A DNA stretch of 64,000 bases from Actinomycetota bacterium. GTDB lineage: Bacteria; Actinomycetota; Acidimicrobiia; Acidimicrobiales; Poriferisodaliceae. Positions 36,243-45,283 of this stretch are shown piece by piece; position 1 is the first letter of the stretch; each line of letters starts with the position of its first letter. The notes beneath the pieces were generated by a model. That model did no database searches. It worked only from the letters and a program-made list of their open reading frames with translations, and had not been told where the DNA came from. The stretch lies in the NCBI GenBank assembly GCA_002731665.1, contig PCCJ01000033.1, forward strand, positions 31,547 through 95,546, read 5' to 3'. The translations under genes were made by a program, and so were the position numbers.

Positions 36243-37172
36243 GTGGAAGATTCGCACCCGGTGGATAATGCACATATTTTTGAAGTAACACAAGCCGAAT
36301 CTGTCAGTTCTAAAACTGCTTTACCCGGTTGGTCTGTAGCTACTTTCGCGGTCTGTCTATTGAGTATCACTGGGCCAGTTGCTAAGCATCTTAGTCTTGA
36401 TGGATTGGCGCTATCATTTCACAGGTTTTTTTGGTTAGCTCTAGCGCTGAGTCTTGTTATGGCTATTCGCGGCAAAACAATTACTCTTGCTGCTCTTCGA
36501 TGGTCATGGTTCCCTGGGCTTCTTTTCGCAATAAACATCGCAATGTTTTTTACTGCTGTGAAATTAACAACTATTGCTAATGCGACTATTATTGGAGCGA
36601 TTCAGCCGGCTATGTCGTTAGTCCTAGTCGGGCCGATTCTGGGGGAACGTGTTTACCATTCTGATCGATGGCTCGCTCTTTTGGCCATGGCAGGTGTTGT
36701 TACAGTTGTTTATGGTTCGTCTACGAGACCTGAGTGGGACTTTAGAGGCGACCTTCTCTCAGTTGGCGCAATTCTTGCTTGGACCGTCTATCTTTTTGCC
36801 ACAAAAAATGCTCGTAAGCACTTGGACGCTATAGAACTTCAAACGACTCTTACCTTGGTCGCTGCGGCCGTTGCGTTGCCCATAGCTCTTGTAAGCGGAC
36901 AGGACATGGGGGTTTCAGGCTCAGATTGGAAATTTCTAGCGCTCTTGGCTCTAGTCGGCGGGGCTGGACACACACTCGTTAATTTTGCTCACTCAAATAC
37001 CAAGCTTGTTCTGGTTTCGCTGATGTTTCTCGCTGTACCCATTTTATCGACTGCCTGGGCAGCCCTTTTTTTAGGTGAGAGCCTGAACGTTTGGCAAATG
37101 GCGGGCATGGGTATCGTACTTATTTCTTTAGGAACTATTATTTACACAATGGAACATCGGGAAGGTCATTGA
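36243..37172 (+). CDS. EamA/DMT family permease
   Basis: This 309-residue protein has about ten helices in two repeats (each an EamA domain), as in drug/metabolite transporters such as RhtA/YdcZ-like exporters. The segments TTIANATIIGAIQPAMSLVL and LVLVSLMFLAVPILSTAWA are the paired family signatures. The GTG start is 6 bases after the selenoprotein stop, so the two are probably co-transcribed. Its 3' end overlaps the convergent MFS gene by 35 bases. Substrate unknown. Confidence 0.88.
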   Translation: MEDSHPVDNAHIFEVTQAESVSSKTALPGWSVATFAVCLLSITGPVAKHLSLDGLALSFHRFFWLALALSLVMAIRGKTITLAALRWSWFPGLLFAINIAMFFTAVKLTTIANATIIGAIQPAMSLVLVGPILGERVYHSDRWLALLAMAGVVTVVYGSSTRPEWDFRGDLLSVGAILAWTVYLFATKNARKHLDAIELQTTLTLVAAAVALPIALVSGQDMGVSGSDWKFLALLALVGGAGHTLVNFAHSNTKLVLVSLMFLAVPILSTAWAALFLGESLNVWQMAGMGIVLISLGTIIYTMEHREGH

Positions 37173-38535
37173 TAGTGGCTCGTTTCTGACGAGTTGCAAG
37201 CGTTCCGAGTAGACACAACAATCCAGCTAAACCGAGGACGGCGCTATATGCAGGTACAAAAATTCTCGGATCTTCTAACTCGCTGATACTCAACTCTGCA
37301 GCTTTGCGATCACGCAGAATGATGTAAAGAGTGTTCCAGACGGCCAGCCCGGCCACTAGCCCAACCGTTCGGGTCATTTGCGTAATACCACCGGCTAATC
37401 CTTGTTTTGTTCGATCGATAGAAGCCATCACAAAGCTCATGTTCGGAACTTGAAACAAACCAAGTCCTGCGCCAACAAGTACAAGAAAAATTACCACTAC
37501 TGGTAGAGGTGTTAGTGCAGTTGCCCTGCTCATGGCTACTAACCCAATTCCTTCAATTAGAAGACCCCAGCGACTTAGCAAATTGATGTTAATTCTTCGC
37601 ACTAACCGTGCCGAGTACTTCGCAGCAATGGCTGTAGCAATAGGAGACACAGCAAGGATTAAGCCTCCGGCAGTTGTTCCATGGCCGCGAACAGTTACTA
37701 AAAAATATGGGCCCAAAAACCACACTGTAAACATTGCTGCGTTAGCTAATGCGTTCAAACAATTGGCAGTAACAAAGTCAGGAATAGCAAAAAGGTTAAA
37801 GTCTATTAACGGGTTTTCTGACTTACGTTCAACAATCACGAACACAGCTAGCAGCCCGATGCCTATACCTGCCATTGATAAAGTTGGAAACGCAAACCAG
37901 CCCCAAGTAAACCCTCGGCTCGCCACAAAGAGAACTAACCCAAGTCCGCTCCCCAATGATAAAGCGCCTTTGATGTCTAGCACTTCAGGTTTCGTTATCG
38001 TTGGGCGACGATACATGGCACAGCAGAGAGATAGGAGCATGAGCAGGCCCGTGTAGGGAACTCTGTATAGGTAAACACTTTGCCAATCCCATGTTTGGAG
38101 GAGTACGCCTCCTATCGGGGCTCCCGCAGCTACGCCCATAGCGATCATCATTGCGAAAAGAGCAAGAGCGCGCGGTTGATTTTCTTCAGACACTGAAAGG
38201 GTTACGAGCGCAGGCGCAGAGCTCAACATAAATGCGATGCCGATTCCTTGGGCTATTCTTGCCAGAACAAAAAACCAGAAGACTGTCGCCATTCCACACG
38301 CTGCTAAAGCAAACATTTCAACAATGATCCCGGCTAGCACAACACGACCATGACCGATTTGATCAGCAAACCGGCCTATTGGTAATAGCAAAATTGAATA
38401 GCTGAGAACGAAACTTATGACAACCCATTGAATATCCGAAACGTCTAATTCAAAGGCGGCGCTAAGAGCGGGAAACGCTATGTTAACGGATGTATCAAGA
38501 CCGCTCAGAAACCCAACGCCACACGCAACGGCCAA
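37138..38535 (-). CDS. MFS drug:H+ antiporter (DHA2/EmrB type, 14 helices)
   Basis: This protein of about 465 residues has 14 hydrophobic segments; FLSGLDTSVNIAFPAL is the DHA2 signature of helix 1, and motif A is GRFADQIGHGR. It likely exports a hydrophobic compound. The start is odd: the only usual codon is the TTG at 38535, directly at the first helix with no cytoplasmic tail and no ribosome-binding site. The frame is open upstream to the SRPBCC stop with no ATG or GTG, so the true start may be a rare codon or the N-terminus may be damaged. Confidence 0.82.
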   Translation of the reverse strand: MAVACGVGFLSGLDTSVNIAFPALSAAFELDVSDIQWVVISFVLSYSILLLPIGRFADQIGHGRVVLAGIIVEMFALAACGMATVFWFFVLARIAQGIGIAFMLSSAPALVTLSVSEENQPRALALFAMMIAMGVAAGAPIGGVLLQTWDWQSVYLYRVPYTGLLMLLSLCCAMYRRPTITKPEVLDIKGALSLGSGLGLVLFVASRGFTWGWFAFPTLSMAGIGIGLLAVFVIVERKSENPLIDFNLFAIPDFVTANCLNALANAAMFTVWFLGPYFLVTVRGHGTTAGGLILAVSPIATAIAAKYSARLVRRININLLSRWGLLIEGIGLVAMSRATALTPLPVVVIFLVLVGAGLGLFQVPNMSFVMASIDRTKQGLAGGITQMTRTVGLVAGLAVWNTLYIILRDRKAAELSISELEDPRIFVPAYSAVLGLAGLLCLLGTLATRQKRATINDLPDVPLCK

Positions 38536-38578
38536 TGGGCCGTGGTTTTTTCGGATACGGAAGTTATAAAACGTAGCT

Positions 38579-39058
38579 TTAACTTTCAGCCGTAATTTTC
38601 ATAGCCTTAAGCGTAGCTCCAATACTTTCTTTCGCATTTGCGGCACGCTTATCTATCTCAGGTTGCCCATTCTCAATCATCATCGGCGACAAATTCAACA
38701 GATCCCAATGTTCACTGAGGGTCACGCCATCTTCGTTGGGGGTAATCAAATAACGCCATGAAATTAAATTCATTGCTAAGCCGCCAGTAATGAAACCAAA
38801 TGATTGGCCTTCTTGTCTTTCGACAATCTCAACTAAAGCTTTCCATTCTTCGCCATCTTTACGGTTAATTCCAACGAATTCATCACCAATCTCACCAGTT
38901 CCTGGGACACCATCGGCATTTTTTCGCCAATAGCCGCCGGTATTTTCAGAACTCCACTCTCCGTAGCGCTCCATATCAGTCACAAGCTTCCAAACATCGG
39001 AAGCCGAAGCTCTAATGTCGATTGATTCCGAATAGGACAAGATTGGTTCACTAGACAT
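38579..39058 (-). CDS. SRPBCC (START-like) family protein
   Basis: This 159-residue protein has the polyketide cyclase/Bet v1-like fold signature: SESIDIRASASDVWKLVTD at the start with the D-x-E-R-Y-x-E-W (DMERYGEWS) helix, and a long C-terminal helix. Such proteins bind hydrophobic ligands. It starts 52 bases downstream of the epoxide-hydrolase-like gene and just ahead of the EmrB-type gene on the same strand, so ligand binding may serve transport or hydrolysis of a shared compound. Confidence 0.82.
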   Translation of the reverse strand: MSSEPILSYSESIDIRASASDVWKLVTDMERYGEWSSENTGGYWRKNADGVPGTGEIGDEFVGINRKDGEEWKALVEIVERQEGQSFGFITGGLAMNLISWRYLITPNEDGVTLSEHWDLLNLSPMMIENGQPEIDKRAANAKESIGATLKAMKITAES

Positions 39059-39110
39059 GTCGCTAGTCTGCCACTTATGTTGAACTTTGTCCTCTAATAA
39101 GGTTTGCTAG

Positions 39111-40067
39111 CTATACAAATTCAGCCAAAAAATCGAGAATTATTTCATTGACCTCATCTTTAGCTTCCAGCTGAAGCCAATGACCCACGTTTTTGATTAC
39201 ATGTTGTTCGCGAAGATCATCAAAATGCTTAGCTTGGGCTTCATGCGGAGCCATCATCCGGACAGGGTCTACTTCGCCAGTAAGAAAAATAGAAGGCTGC
39301 TTTATACTCATTCCTTCCAAATTCTTGGTATCCGCCATCAGCGTTGGGATATTCCGGTACCAATTTAGTCCCCCACGAAACCCAGAACGGGAGTAAAGCT
39401 CGACATAGTACTCTAGGTCTTCTTCGGTCATCCACGAAGGAAGTTCTTTCGCTGGCGCCGGCAACGCGTCGAGCATTTGTTTCTTACCGATGGGGTTTAC
39501 GGATTCTCCTGAGTTCCCGGAAGCGGACATGTGAATTGTGAGTAACGAATTGCGAATGTCACTTTCAAACTCAGTTTCCGCAGCTCCAATTTCGTTACAA
39601 AAGTAAGCCCAATAGAAAAAAGTTTCGCCCCAAAATGCTTGAGTGCACCATGCGGGGTCGAATCCACGCGTGTAGGGAACTGACATTCCGATTACCGCAC
39701 GCACTCGTTGTGGGTAAAGCTGCGCGACATTCCACCCTACAATCGCGCCCCAATCATGGATACCCAGAACGTACGTCTCATGCCCTAGCGCAGAAGCTAA
39801 GCCGTCAATATCTGCGCAGAGATCGAGAATTTTGTAATCGCTGACTGCAGAAGGGCAGTCCGACATTCCATATCCCCTCTGATCCGGGACACAAACAGTC
39901 CACCCTTGAGCTATAAGTGGGTCAATCTGGTGCCGCCATAGGTACCAGCACTGTGGCCATCCGTGCATCAAAATTATTAACGGACCATTCCCCTCGACGA
40001 CACAGCGTAGATTGACACCATTTGTCTTAATTATTTCAAAATTACGTTCTTTGAGGGACACCTTCAC
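39111..40067 (-). CDS. Alpha/beta hydrolase, epoxide hydrolase-like
   Basis: This 318-residue alpha/beta hydrolase has the oxyanion-hole HGWPQ at 35-39 and nucleophile Asp105 in GIHDWGA, the mark of epoxide hydrolases and dehalogenases rather than esterases. The cap-domain segment SGFRGGLNWYRN carries the tyrosine used to polarise epoxides. The acid is likely in GEVDP near 265 and the base His in NVGHW near 299. It should open an epoxide to a diol, and haloacid dehalogenation is less likely. Same strand as the SRPBCC and EmrB-type genes. Confidence 0.87.
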   Translation of the reverse strand: MKVSLKERNFEIIKTNGVNLRCVVEGNGPLIILMHGWPQCWYLWRHQIDPLIAQGWTVCVPDQRGYGMSDCPSAVSDYKILDLCADIDGLASALGHETYVLGIHDWGAIVGWNVAQLYPQRVRAVIGMSVPYTRGFDPAWCTQAFWGETFFYWAYFCNEIGAAETEFESDIRNSLLTIHMSASGNSGESVNPIGKKQMLDALPAPAKELPSWMTEEDLEYYVELYSRSGFRGGLNWYRNIPTLMADTKNLEGMSIKQPSIFLTGEVDPVRMMAPHEAQAKHFDDLREQHVIKNVGHWLQLEAKDEVNEIILDFLAEFV

Positions 40068-40192
40068 TCCTCTTACCTAACCGGTCTAGCTTCCTCTAAG
40101 TTATTAACACGCCAAATTTCATATAACTCTCAGACATAAACAACTTTTAGAAATACGTGGCTCGGTCGAACGGGGAGAGTACGTTTCCGTTT

Positions 40193-41002
40193 ATGGCCTA
40201 TAACAAGATTATCTATGAAATCGATTCAGGAGTAGCTGTACTAACTCTGAACAGACCTGAATACCTGAATGCTTGGAACACGGAAATGGCAACCGAAATC
40301 AGCCATGCTCTGCATGCAGCAGAAACCAACGATTCAGTTCGTGCTGTAGTAATCACTGGCGCCGGGCGTGCTTTCTGCGCCGGACAAGATCTCTCTGCTG
40401 GCGCAGATACTTTTGCCGACAACAACGACAACGGTGATCAGGCACAAGGCACTCCCGCTACGATGCCCTGGGATTTATCGAAACCGGTTGTAGCGGCTAT
40501 CAATGGTCATGCCATCGGTGTCGGAATTACTTTCCCGCTTTCAGCCGATATTCGTTTTGTCGCTGAGGATGCGAAGCTCCAGTTCGCATTTGTCAGACGA
40601 GGCATTGCACCAGAACTAGGCTCATCAAAACTCTTAACTCACATTGTGGGACTCCAAACGGCTAGCGACCTTCTGCTTTCCGGAAGATTTTTTTCTGGTC
40701 AAGAGGCTATGCAAATAGGTTTAGTAGCGCAATCACTGCCAGCGGAGCAGGTTCTACCCGCCGCCATGGACTGGGCACATGACATTGCCAAAAATACTGC
40801 ACCTGTGTCTGTAGCAGTTACTAAAAAAATGATGTGGGAAAATATTAAGCCAGAAATACTTAAAACTGTTTCGCAAGAGTTTTCTATAATTCCTTGGCTA
40901 GGAGCTCAGCCAGATGGGACAGAGGGAGTACTGCACTTCATCGAAAAACGTGCCCCAGAATGGGAAGGATCCGTAAACTCAGATCTACCCGATTTTAGTT
41001 AG
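40193..41002 (+). CDS. Enoyl-CoA hydratase/isomerase family protein
   Basis: This is a crotonase-fold protein of 269 residues. GAGRAFCAGQDL forms the oxyanion hole, and APELGSS holds the catalytic Glu. It should hydrate or isomerise an enoyl-CoA. The ATG at 40193 is used because the family starts with such YNKIIYEID residues; a GTG at 40157 adds 12 residues but has no ribosome-binding site either. It is about 40% alike by eye to the enoyl-CoA hydratase at 45980. Confidence 0.86.
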   Translation: MAYNKIIYEIDSGVAVLTLNRPEYLNAWNTEMATEISHALHAAETNDSVRAVVITGAGRAFCAGQDLSAGADTFADNNDNGDQAQGTPATMPWDLSKPVVAAINGHAIGVGITFPLSADIRFVAEDAKLQFAFVRRGIAPELGSSKLLTHIVGLQTASDLLLSGRFFSGQEAMQIGLVAQSLPAEQVLPAAMDWAHDIAKNTAPVSVAVTKKMMWENIKPEILKTVSQEFSIIPWLGAQPDGTEGVLHFIEKRAPEWEGSVNSDLPDFS

Positions 41003-41023
41003 GGATAGTTTTTGTTTAGTCAA

Positions 41024-41134
41024 TCAGACCAAGACAACAACAGTCACGATCACAACCGTCACAGCTGCTAACGCACCACCAATACCTAGAAAAACAGCGA
41101 TCATTGCGGGAATCAGCGAGTTTTCGTCTTCCAT
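41024..41134 (-). CDS. Small single-helix membrane protein (36 aa)
   Basis: This short gene encodes MEDENS, a hydrophobic segment of about 29 residues, and a stop. The charged N-terminus is followed by a Gly/Ala/Val-rich transmembrane helix ending in VVVLV. GGGAG eight bases before the ATG is a good ribosome-binding site. It lies in the 265-base gap between the enoyl-CoA hydratase and acyl-CoA dehydrogenase genes, on the opposite strand. I recognise no family. It may be a small membrane regulator or a holin-like peptide; also possible is chance, but codon pattern and RBS speak for a real gene. Confidence 0.55.
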   Translation of the reverse strand: MEDENSLIPAMIAVFLGIGGALAAVTVVIVTVVVLV

Positions 41135-41267
41135 AGCATTTCTCCCATCAGAACAACGTACTTACACAATAACGGTCTGAAACCCAAAATACATTTCATT
41201 TACTGAGCACTAGCCGGTCTAACTCTGCAAGTATCCGTATCAATACTTACTTAAGGAGCTCGGTACT

Positions 41268-42524
41268 GTGGACTTTGAATACAACGCGAAAACAATGGAA
41301 CACGTTGAGCGACTAGAAACATTTATGGAAGCTCATGTCTACCCCGCCGAGCGCGAGCACCATGACTTCATCGAAAATCCAGACAATCTTTGGCAACAAC
41401 CACCCGTAGTCGAAGAGTTGAAAGCCAAAGCTCAGGAAGCTGGCATCTGGAACTGGTTTCTACCTGCAGAATATGGTGATTGGAGTCCTGGCTTTACTAA
41501 TCTTGAATACGCGCCCCTAGCAGAAGTCATGGGCAGGGTGCCCTGGTCTTTCGAGGTGTTTAATTGCTCCGCTCCTGATCGGGGCAATATGGAAGTTCTG
41601 GCAAAATACGGAACCTCCGAACAACAAGATCAATGGCTTCGCCCTCTTATGGAGGGGCGAATCCGCTCAACGTATGGGATGACTGAGCCACAGGTAGCTT
41701 CTTCTGACGCAACCAACATGGAGCTTCAAATTGAGCGAGATGGGGATCATTACGTCCTTAACGGCCGAAAGTGGTGGAGCAGTAATATTTATCATCCGCT
41801 CTGTGAGTTTGTCATAACCATGGGGGTTACAAATCCCGATAACAACCGGCACCAACGTCACTCAATGGTAATCGTTCCGAAAGACACGCCTGGGCTAGAG
41901 ATTGTTCGTCCGCTCTCAGTATTTGGAAATTTTCATTCTCCTGCTGGTCATGGCGAACTTGCCTATCATAACGTTCGGGTTCCTATCGACAACATAATTC
42001 TTGGTGAGGGCCGAGGATTTGAGATAGCTCAAGGAAGACTCGGACCAGGGAGATTTCAGTATGCAATGACAAATGTTGGGATGGCTCAGAGGATGCTTGA
42101 CATGATGTGCGCCCGGGCGGAAGGACGTGAACCTTTTGGATCTAAAATCAGCGAATTCTCTTCCACTCGACAAGATATAGCAAGAGCTAGGTGCGCCATC
42201 GAACAAGCCCGTTTGCTTGTTTTGAAAGCCGCAGCAGAGATGGATAAATCTGGCGCTAAAGGAGCTAGGGATTACATCTCCATGGTCAAGATTGTTGGAC
42301 CTAAGTTAGCTCATGATGTCGCTGAACGAGCAATGCAAATTTTCGGTGGTAAAGGTGTTAGTGGTGATACTCCTATAGCTGAAATGTTTGTAATAGGTCG
42401 CTTGATGCGAATTGCGGACGGCCCCGATGAAGTCCACATGAACCAGTTAGCTAAGCTGACTTTGGCCCAGGCAGAGATCGCCAGACAAAGCGGTAAAGGC
42501 GGAGTCGATTGGTATGGAGACTGA
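41268..42524 (+). CDS. Acyl-CoA dehydrogenase family protein
   Basis: This 418-residue flavoprotein has the acyl-CoA dehydrogenase fold: an N-terminal helical domain, YGMTEPQVASSDATNM (FAD/substrate strand) near 139, the middle beta domain, and a C-terminal helix bundle with QIFGGKGVSGDTPIAE and GPDEVHMNQLAK. It oxidises an acyl-CoA to the enoyl-CoA with electrons going to ETF. AAGGAG before the GTG start is strong. The LLM oxidoreductase starts inside or just after its end. It pairs naturally with the enoyl-CoA hydratase upstream in the same direction. Confidence 0.9.
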   Translation: MDFEYNAKTMEHVERLETFMEAHVYPAEREHHDFIENPDNLWQQPPVVEELKAKAQEAGIWNWFLPAEYGDWSPGFTNLEYAPLAEVMGRVPWSFEVFNCSAPDRGNMEVLAKYGTSEQQDQWLRPLMEGRIRSTYGMTEPQVASSDATNMELQIERDGDHYVLNGRKWWSSNIYHPLCEFVITMGVTNPDNNRHQRHSMVIVPKDTPGLEIVRPLSVFGNFHSPAGHGELAYHNVRVPIDNIILGEGRGFEIAQGRLGPGRFQYAMTNVGMAQRMLDMMCARAEGREPFGSKISEFSSTRQDIARARCAIEQARLLVLKAAAEMDKSGAKGARDYISMVKIVGPKLAHDVAERAMQIFGGKGVSGDTPIAEMFVIGRLMRIADGPDEVHMNQLAKLTLAQAEIARQSGKGGVDWYGD

Positions 42525-42531
42525 GGAACGA

Positions 42532-43557
42532 ATGCTCAATGAACCTCTTTTAATTGACGGTGCTACTAGCAGTCCTACCCCAGATGGATGCGCCGAAGAA
42601 GCCGTAGCCTTCGAGGAAATGGGATTGGATGCCGCATGGACTTTTGAAGCATCACATGACCCATTCCTTCCGCTTGTTTTGGCTGCTGACCGAACTAAGT
42701 CCATAAATCTAGGAACAGCTATTGCAGTTGCCTTTGCTCGAAACCCAATGACCTGCGCCGTGACTTCTTGGGATCTGCAGCGTTTATCTGAAGGCCGATT
42801 TATTCTTGGATTAGGCACTCAAATAAAGCCCCATATCACAAGGCGATACAGCGAGCAGTGGTCAAGGCCTGCGGCACGCATGCGGGAGTACATAAGAGCG
42901 CTACATGCAATTTGGGACAATTTCCAGACGGGTGCAGAACTTAATTTTAAAGGTGAGTTCTATACCCACTCTCTCATGACTCCAGCTTTCAGTCCTGGGC
43001 CTTTAACGGTTTCCAAACCACCTATTTATGTTGCTGGTGTTGGCCCCAAGCTAGTCAACGTGGTCGGCGAAGTCGCGGACGGCTTCTTCGTGCATCCCTT
43101 CCACACCGCTGATTATGTGATCAACGAAACGCTTCCTGAATTGGCCAAAGGAGCAAAAACTGCTGGACGTTCAGCGGAGGAAGTTGTCGTTGCGTGTCTC
43201 ACTATCGTCGCTATGGGTAGGAATGATGAAGAAGTTGCTCGAGCACGAACGAAAGCGGCGGCACAACTCGCTTTTTATGGATCAACTCCCGCCTACTCTG
43301 GTGTACTCGATTTTCATGGATATGAGAACCTACAACCAGAACTGAACCGGCTTTCTAAACAGGGAGAGTGGTTGAAAATGACTCAAAACATAGATGATGA
43401 TTTAATAGACCTTCTTTGCATATCAGGGACACCCTCAGAGGTTGGGGTTCAACTCCGGGAGCGAAATACTTTTGCAGATCGTTCAACCATGATGTTCTAT
43501 GGACCTCCACCAGATATCGAAGCTATCGAGGAGACAATCTCTGCAGCTCAATCCTGA
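42532..43557 (+). CDS. LLM class (luciferase-like) oxidoreductase
   Basis: This 341-residue luciferase-like TIM-barrel protein is probably F420-dependent. It has the strand LDAAWTFEASHDPFLPL, the FILGLGTQ segment and VAGVGPKLVNVVGEVADGFFVHP, common to TIGR03617-like proteins. The ATG at 42532 is preferred for its GAGGA; ATG 42514 would overlap the acyl-CoA dehydrogenase by eleven bases. Either way it is coupled to that gene. Members hydroxylate, hydride-transfer or desulfonate substrates. F420 versus FMN cannot be decided here. Confidence 0.87.
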   Translation: MLNEPLLIDGATSSPTPDGCAEEAVAFEEMGLDAAWTFEASHDPFLPLVLAADRTKSINLGTAIAVAFARNPMTCAVTSWDLQRLSEGRFILGLGTQIKPHITRRYSEQWSRPAARMREYIRALHAIWDNFQTGAELNFKGEFYTHSLMTPAFSPGPLTVSKPPIYVAGVGPKLVNVVGEVADGFFVHPFHTADYVINETLPELAKGAKTAGRSAEEVVVACLTIVAMGRNDEEVARARTKAAAQLAFYGSTPAYSGVLDFHGYENLQPELNRLSKQGEWLKMTQNIDDDLIDLLCISGTPSEVGVQLRERNTFADRSTMMFYGPPPDIEAIEETISAAQS

Positions 43558-43581
43558 CCTGGATCGAAACTATTTAGTGAT

Positions 43582-44118
43582 TTAGCTTTGCAGGTAAATT
43601 GGGACTAACAAGGCCCGAGCCAAGGTAGTTCCGAACATGTTGAATCCGCAGATAGCTGGAGAAACTTGGTCGTCGATTGGAAGTTTTTTAATGCTTAGTG
43701 CATGGACAGCAAACATATAACGATGTGGGCCATGTCCTGCCGGCGGCGCAGAGCCCAAATATCCATATAGCCCTGCATCGTTTCTTAGTTGTTTTGCACC
43801 TTCTGGTAGCTTTTGACCGTCTTCTGCGCCGCTTCCGGTCGCCAATTCAAAAACGTCAGCTGGGATGTCATATACGACCCAATGCCAAAATCCACTGCCC
43901 GTAGGTGCATCTGGATCGAAACAAGTGACAACGAAGCTCTCAGTTTGTTCTGGTGCTCCTGACCACTTTAGGTTTGGCGATATATCTTGGCCGCCGGCTC
44001 CAAAAATTCCTGACACCTGCGCCATCGGAAGCATCTCTCCATCCGAGACATCGGAGCTATCGAGAGCGAAGTTACTAACTGGTGGAAGGAAATCATATGG
44101 ACTATTTGGTATTGGCAT
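43582..44118 (-). CDS. YbhB/YbcL family Raf kinase inhibitor-like protein (PEBP)
   Basis: This 178-residue PEBP-fold protein has the ligand-site motif DPDAPTGSGFWHW near 69-81 and GPHRYMFAVHAL near 134-145. Bacterial members are small cytosolic or periplasmic proteins of unclear role, thought to bind anionic ligands. No signal peptide is seen. It is convergent with the LLM gene and divergently placed from nothing obvious; a standalone gene. Confidence 0.9.
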   Translation of the reverse strand: MPIPNSPYDFLPPVSNFALDSSDVSDGEMLPMAQVSGIFGAGGQDISPNLKWSGAPEQTESFVVTCFDPDAPTGSGFWHWVVYDIPADVFELATGSGAEDGQKLPEGAKQLRNDAGLYGYLGSAPPAGHGPHRYMFAVHALSIKKLPIDDQVSPAICGFNMFGTTLARALLVPIYLQS

Positions 44119-44248
44119 TTAAGCTCCTTTACATCACTTTAAACAAACGTATCATTACGTTTCATGACATGATTGGCGGTGTGGTTGCCAATTAGCGCAG
44201 AAGACTTTTCACTAAACAGGAACGCCGGAGTAATTCGTTATTGAACTC

Positions 44249-45235
44249 TCAGCTTATTCCCGATGCTCGAGCAAAAGCTGAGAGTTCCCGCTCGATATTG
44301 CCCATTGGTTGAAACGCGATTTCTGTCACTCCCTGGTCAGCAAATTCATTTATTTTTGCGGCCACATCACTTGCCGGCAACGTAAATGGTGATGCAAACA
44401 TGCTTTCACCAGTTATCACTTCCCGATCTATCGCGTTCATATTTGTCAAATGTCCAGCATGCACGTGCAGATGCTTTTCCTCTTCTGAAACTTGGCCAAC
44501 TAGCTCAATGAATTTTTCAGCATTTGGCATAGACGCCAGTCGTTCATCTTTTTGCTCTAAAAATGCATGGTAGGCAACACTCACCCATGGTCCTGCCGTT
44601 TCAATAACCCGTTCGGAATCGACCGTCTCACCTTCATCCATAACGGTTCCGCTCGTCAACAAAACAACATCTCGAAGCTGAGAGTAATCTGCATCAGGAC
44701 GAGGACGGGAAGTGAAAACCCCGTGGTTCATTTCTGCTGCTACTCCTAGGCCTCTCGGCCCATTAACTCCTAGAGTCCATGGCACTTCAATTGGAAGATT
44801 GGGAGCATGGCCTTCCCAATGAAGCATTGATATGACTTGTCCCTCATGCTCGACTGTTTCCCCCCGGAGTAAACTTTGCACGTCTCTGACCATTTCAGGA
44901 AATTCAGCCCACTTCAGAGGTTTCTGTCCCATTGCTCGACGTCCTGTGAAACCAGTTCCAGCGCCAACCACGACCCTGTCTTGGCCAACAAGACTGACTA
45001 AAGTTGCAATCGCTGACGCAGTGACCATCGGATGGCGAAGAGATGGTATTAAGACGCCCGGGCCTAGTTTAATTTTTTTTGTTCGCGTCGCTGCTAAGGC
45101 AAGAATCATCCAAACATCTAGCTGCAATGCTGGCGTGTCGTATACCCAAGCCGTCTCGTAGCCAAGTCGCTCAGCCAATTCTATGTGCTCTGGAGTTTCG
45201 GGAGTCGGTGGGAACGCGGCTGAAATCTTCATCAC
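44249..45235 (-). CDS. LLM class (luciferase-like) oxidoreductase
   Basis: This 328-residue luciferase-like barrel belongs to the F420/FMN-dependent superfamily. It starts MMKISAAFPPTPETPEH and has the AERLGYETAWVYDTP strand and VVVGAGTGFTGRRAMGQKP region typical of F420 enzymes. The VOC-family gene lies 48 bases upstream on the same strand, so they may be an operon. Function is likely a redox step on an unknown ring or alkyl substrate. Confidence 0.87.
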   Translation of the reverse strand: MMKISAAFPPTPETPEHIELAERLGYETAWVYDTPALQLDVWMILALAATRTKKIKLGPGVLIPSLRHPMVTASAIATLVSLVGQDRVVVGAGTGFTGRRAMGQKPLKWAEFPEMVRDVQSLLRGETVEHEGQVISMLHWEGHAPNLPIEVPWTLGVNGPRGLGVAAEMNHGVFTSRPRPDADYSQLRDVVLLTSGTVMDEGETVDSERVIETAGPWVSVAYHAFLEQKDERLASMPNAEKFIELVGQVSEEEKHLHVHAGHLTNMNAIDREVITGESMFASPFTLPASDVAAKINEFADQGVTEIAFQPMGNIERELSAFARASGIS

Positions 45236-45283
45236 AGCATTAGAGCACGAAATAAGGGAACAGATATCGATTACTCAATCCAA

